Source: Chloroflexia bacterium
GTDB taxonomy: Bacteria; Chloroflexota; Chloroflexia; Thermomicrobiales; UBA6265
Direction of reading: 5' to 3'
DNA: 7,122 bases
Assembly: GCA_013696525.1 (NCBI GenBank)
Contig: JACCYK010000302.1
Location: 1-7,122 of the forward strand
Shown here: in pieces, positions 5,952 through 7,122 of the stretch
How positions within the stretch are numbered: the stretch's first letter is position 1
Layout: every line of letters begins with the position of its first letter
Position numbers and translations under genes: made by a program
The notes under the pieces: model-generated
Seen by the model: only the letters and a program-made list of their open reading frames with translations
Databases searched by the model: none
What the model was told of the DNA's origin: nothing

Positions 5952-7122
5952 GTGCTCGTTCCGATTGCGACCATGCTCGCTGATCTCCACACCGCCTTCC
6001 TGGTGCCGGCCGTCTCGATCCCGATCTGGGATCAATACGTCGGCCTGGTTCGCTGGGCGCTCGACAGCCTGGCCCAGGTGTTTCACAGTGGCGGGATCGC
6101 GATTATCGCGTTCACCATCATCATCAAGACCATCCTCCTCCCCCTGACGGTGCAGGCGACGCGCTCCGCGAAAGCGATGCAGGAGCTCCAGCCAAAGATC
6201 AAGGAGCTCCAGAAAAAGCACGCCAAGGATCGCCAGCGGCTGACCCAAGAGACCATGGCGCTGTACCAGCAAAACCGGGTCAACCCGATGGCCGGGTGCC
6301 TGCCGATGCTGTTGCAAATCCCCATCTTCCTTGGCCTCTATCAAGGCATCTTCGCCCTGTCGCAGGGCCAGGAAGGAGCATCCGAATACTGGTCCGGCTC
6401 CTTCCTTTGGCTCGCGAATGGGCTTGACAACGCCGACCCCTGGTTCATTCTGCCGATCGTGGCCGGTCTCTTCCAGTTCGTCCAAACCCGGATGATGCGG
6501 CCCTACAAGCAAGGTCCGCTCTCCGATCCCCAGCAGCGGATGATGAACCAGGTCATGAACATCATGCCGCTGACGGTCATCGCCTTCGGCTGGGGCTTCG
6601 CCTCCGGCCCGGTCCTCTATTGGGCGACCCAAAGCCTCTATAGCGTGGCCCAACAGTGGATCATCACCGGCTGGGGCAGCATGCGCGACTGGTTCCCGTG
6701 GCTGCCGGAAATGCCGGAGCATCGACGGCTCGGCTACCGCGACCCAGAAAAGCAGCCCAAGGTGACGGTGGCCACTGGTGCGGATGGTCAGCCAGTTCGC
6801 CCGGGTGGCGCGATGGGCTGGCTCCAGGCCCGGATGGACGACGCGCAAACCCAAGCCGCCGCCCGCCGGGGCGGAGCCCCCGCCGCTCCCGCGACGGCGT
6901 CAGCCACGAGCGGCGTTGCCAGCACCGAGGGCGACGCCGATGCCGAACCGCAATCACCCGTCCGGATGACGGGTACGAACCGCGGCAACCGGGCCAAACG
7001 CGGCAAAGGCGGCGCCTACAAGACTACGAAGCCGCCCACGGCGAACGGGACGGAAGCGGTCCATGCGAACGGACAAGAGGAGGCCGAGGCGGTCCCGGCC
7101 TCTGGCCGGGCAATCGTGATCC
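5952..7122 (+). CDS. yidC: Membrane protein insertase YidC/Oxa1 family, 3' end outside window
   Basis: YidC inserts and folds membrane proteins, alone or with SecYEG. 390 codons are visible with no stop before the right edge. An N-terminal hydrophobic segment (1-25) without a lipobox is followed by the conserved five-helix core: TM near 48-66 (IAIIAFTIIIKTILLPL), a cytoplasmic charged coiled-coil hairpin (about 70-108), TM 116-136 with GCLPMLLQIPIFLGLY, TM about 164-178, and hydrophobic segments about 203-238 with the MNIMPL motif. The large periplasmic domain of proteobacterial YidC is absent. The groove position that is usually Arg in bacterial YidC appears to be Lys59. From about 256 the protein is a long hydrophilic Ala/Gly/Thr tail with a basic patch, GTNRGNRAKRGKGG (341-354), typical in character of ribosome-binding tails. 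GTG at 5952 is preferred because GGAGGAGG (5934-5941) lies ten bases upstream; the in-frame ATG at 5973 is too far. Confidence 0.95.
   Translation, partial: MLVPIATMLADLHTAFLVPAVSIPIWDQYVGLVRWALDSLAQVFHSGGIAIIAFTIIIKTILLPLTVQATRSAKAMQELQPKIKELQKKHAKDRQRLTQETMALYQQNRVNPMAGCLPMLLQIPIFLGLYQGIFALSQGQEGASEYWSGSFLWLANGLDNADPWFILPIVAGLFQFVQTRMMRPYKQGPLSDPQQRMMNQVMNIMPLTVIAFGWGFASGPVLYWATQSLYSVAQQWIITGWGSMRDWFPWLPEMPEHRRLGYRDPEKQPKVTVATGADGQPVRPGGAMGWLQARMDDAQTQAAARRGGAPAAPATASATSGVASTEGDADAEPQSPVRMTGTNRGNRAKRGKGGAYKTTKPPTANGTEAVHANGQEEAEAVPASGRAIVI

Noticed and set aside
5925..6854. 309-codon open frame on the minus strand
   Set aside because: Antisense to yidC, which shows clear family motifs along its length.

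Overview
This is a high-GC window with compact bacterial gene spacing. The lineage most consistent with it is Chloroflexota, in the Thermomicrobia/Sphaerobacter direction. That is inferred from remembered resemblances: the L34 sequence style, a YidC without the large periplasmic domain of proteobacteria, secreted SH3/lysozyme-fold proteins, and a Gly/Asn/Ala-rich small exported protein. No search was run, so the lineage is a hypothesis.

The layout has three blocks. (1) On the minus strand, 1-1538 is a sulfur-assimilation pair: metY (O-acetylhomoserine sulfhydrylase, starting at a TTG with a good ribosome binding site) followed, with a 4-base ATGA overlap, by a CoA-binding Rossmann protein that runs off the left edge. 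(2) On the plus strand, 2010-4573 is a run of exported, envelope-facing proteins. Two are tandem paralogues (257 and 286 aa) with a signal peptide, one or two bacterial SH3 domains and a C-terminal lysozyme-like transglycosylase domain ending in an identical WVCQ. The third is a 122-aa Gly/Asn/Ala-rich protein of unknown function. Each has its own plausible promoter, so they look like separate units. (3) On the plus strand, 4666-7122 is the conserved rpmH-rnpA-yidD-yidC cluster (ribosomal protein L34, RNase P protein, YidD, YidC insertase). It is served by a strong sigma70-type promoter and separated from block 2 by a 40-bp perfect palindrome that should act as a terminator. yidC is cut by the right edge. 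dnaA is not upstream of rpmH here, and I saw no DnaA-box cluster, so this does not look like an origin.

Functionally, block 3 couples ribosome and tRNA maturation to membrane protein insertion (YidD and YidC assist insertion), block 2 makes exported wall-binding or wall-cleaving proteins, and block 1 makes homocysteine for methionine.

I did not find a convincing new defence or mobile system. The items most worth a second look are the rpmH leader, with two mutually exclusive helices between a strong promoter and the ribosome binding site; the 40-bp palindrome; the small Gly/Asn/Ala-rich exported protein; the tandem SH3/lysozyme-fold pair with their structured leaders; and the long basic tail of YidC.
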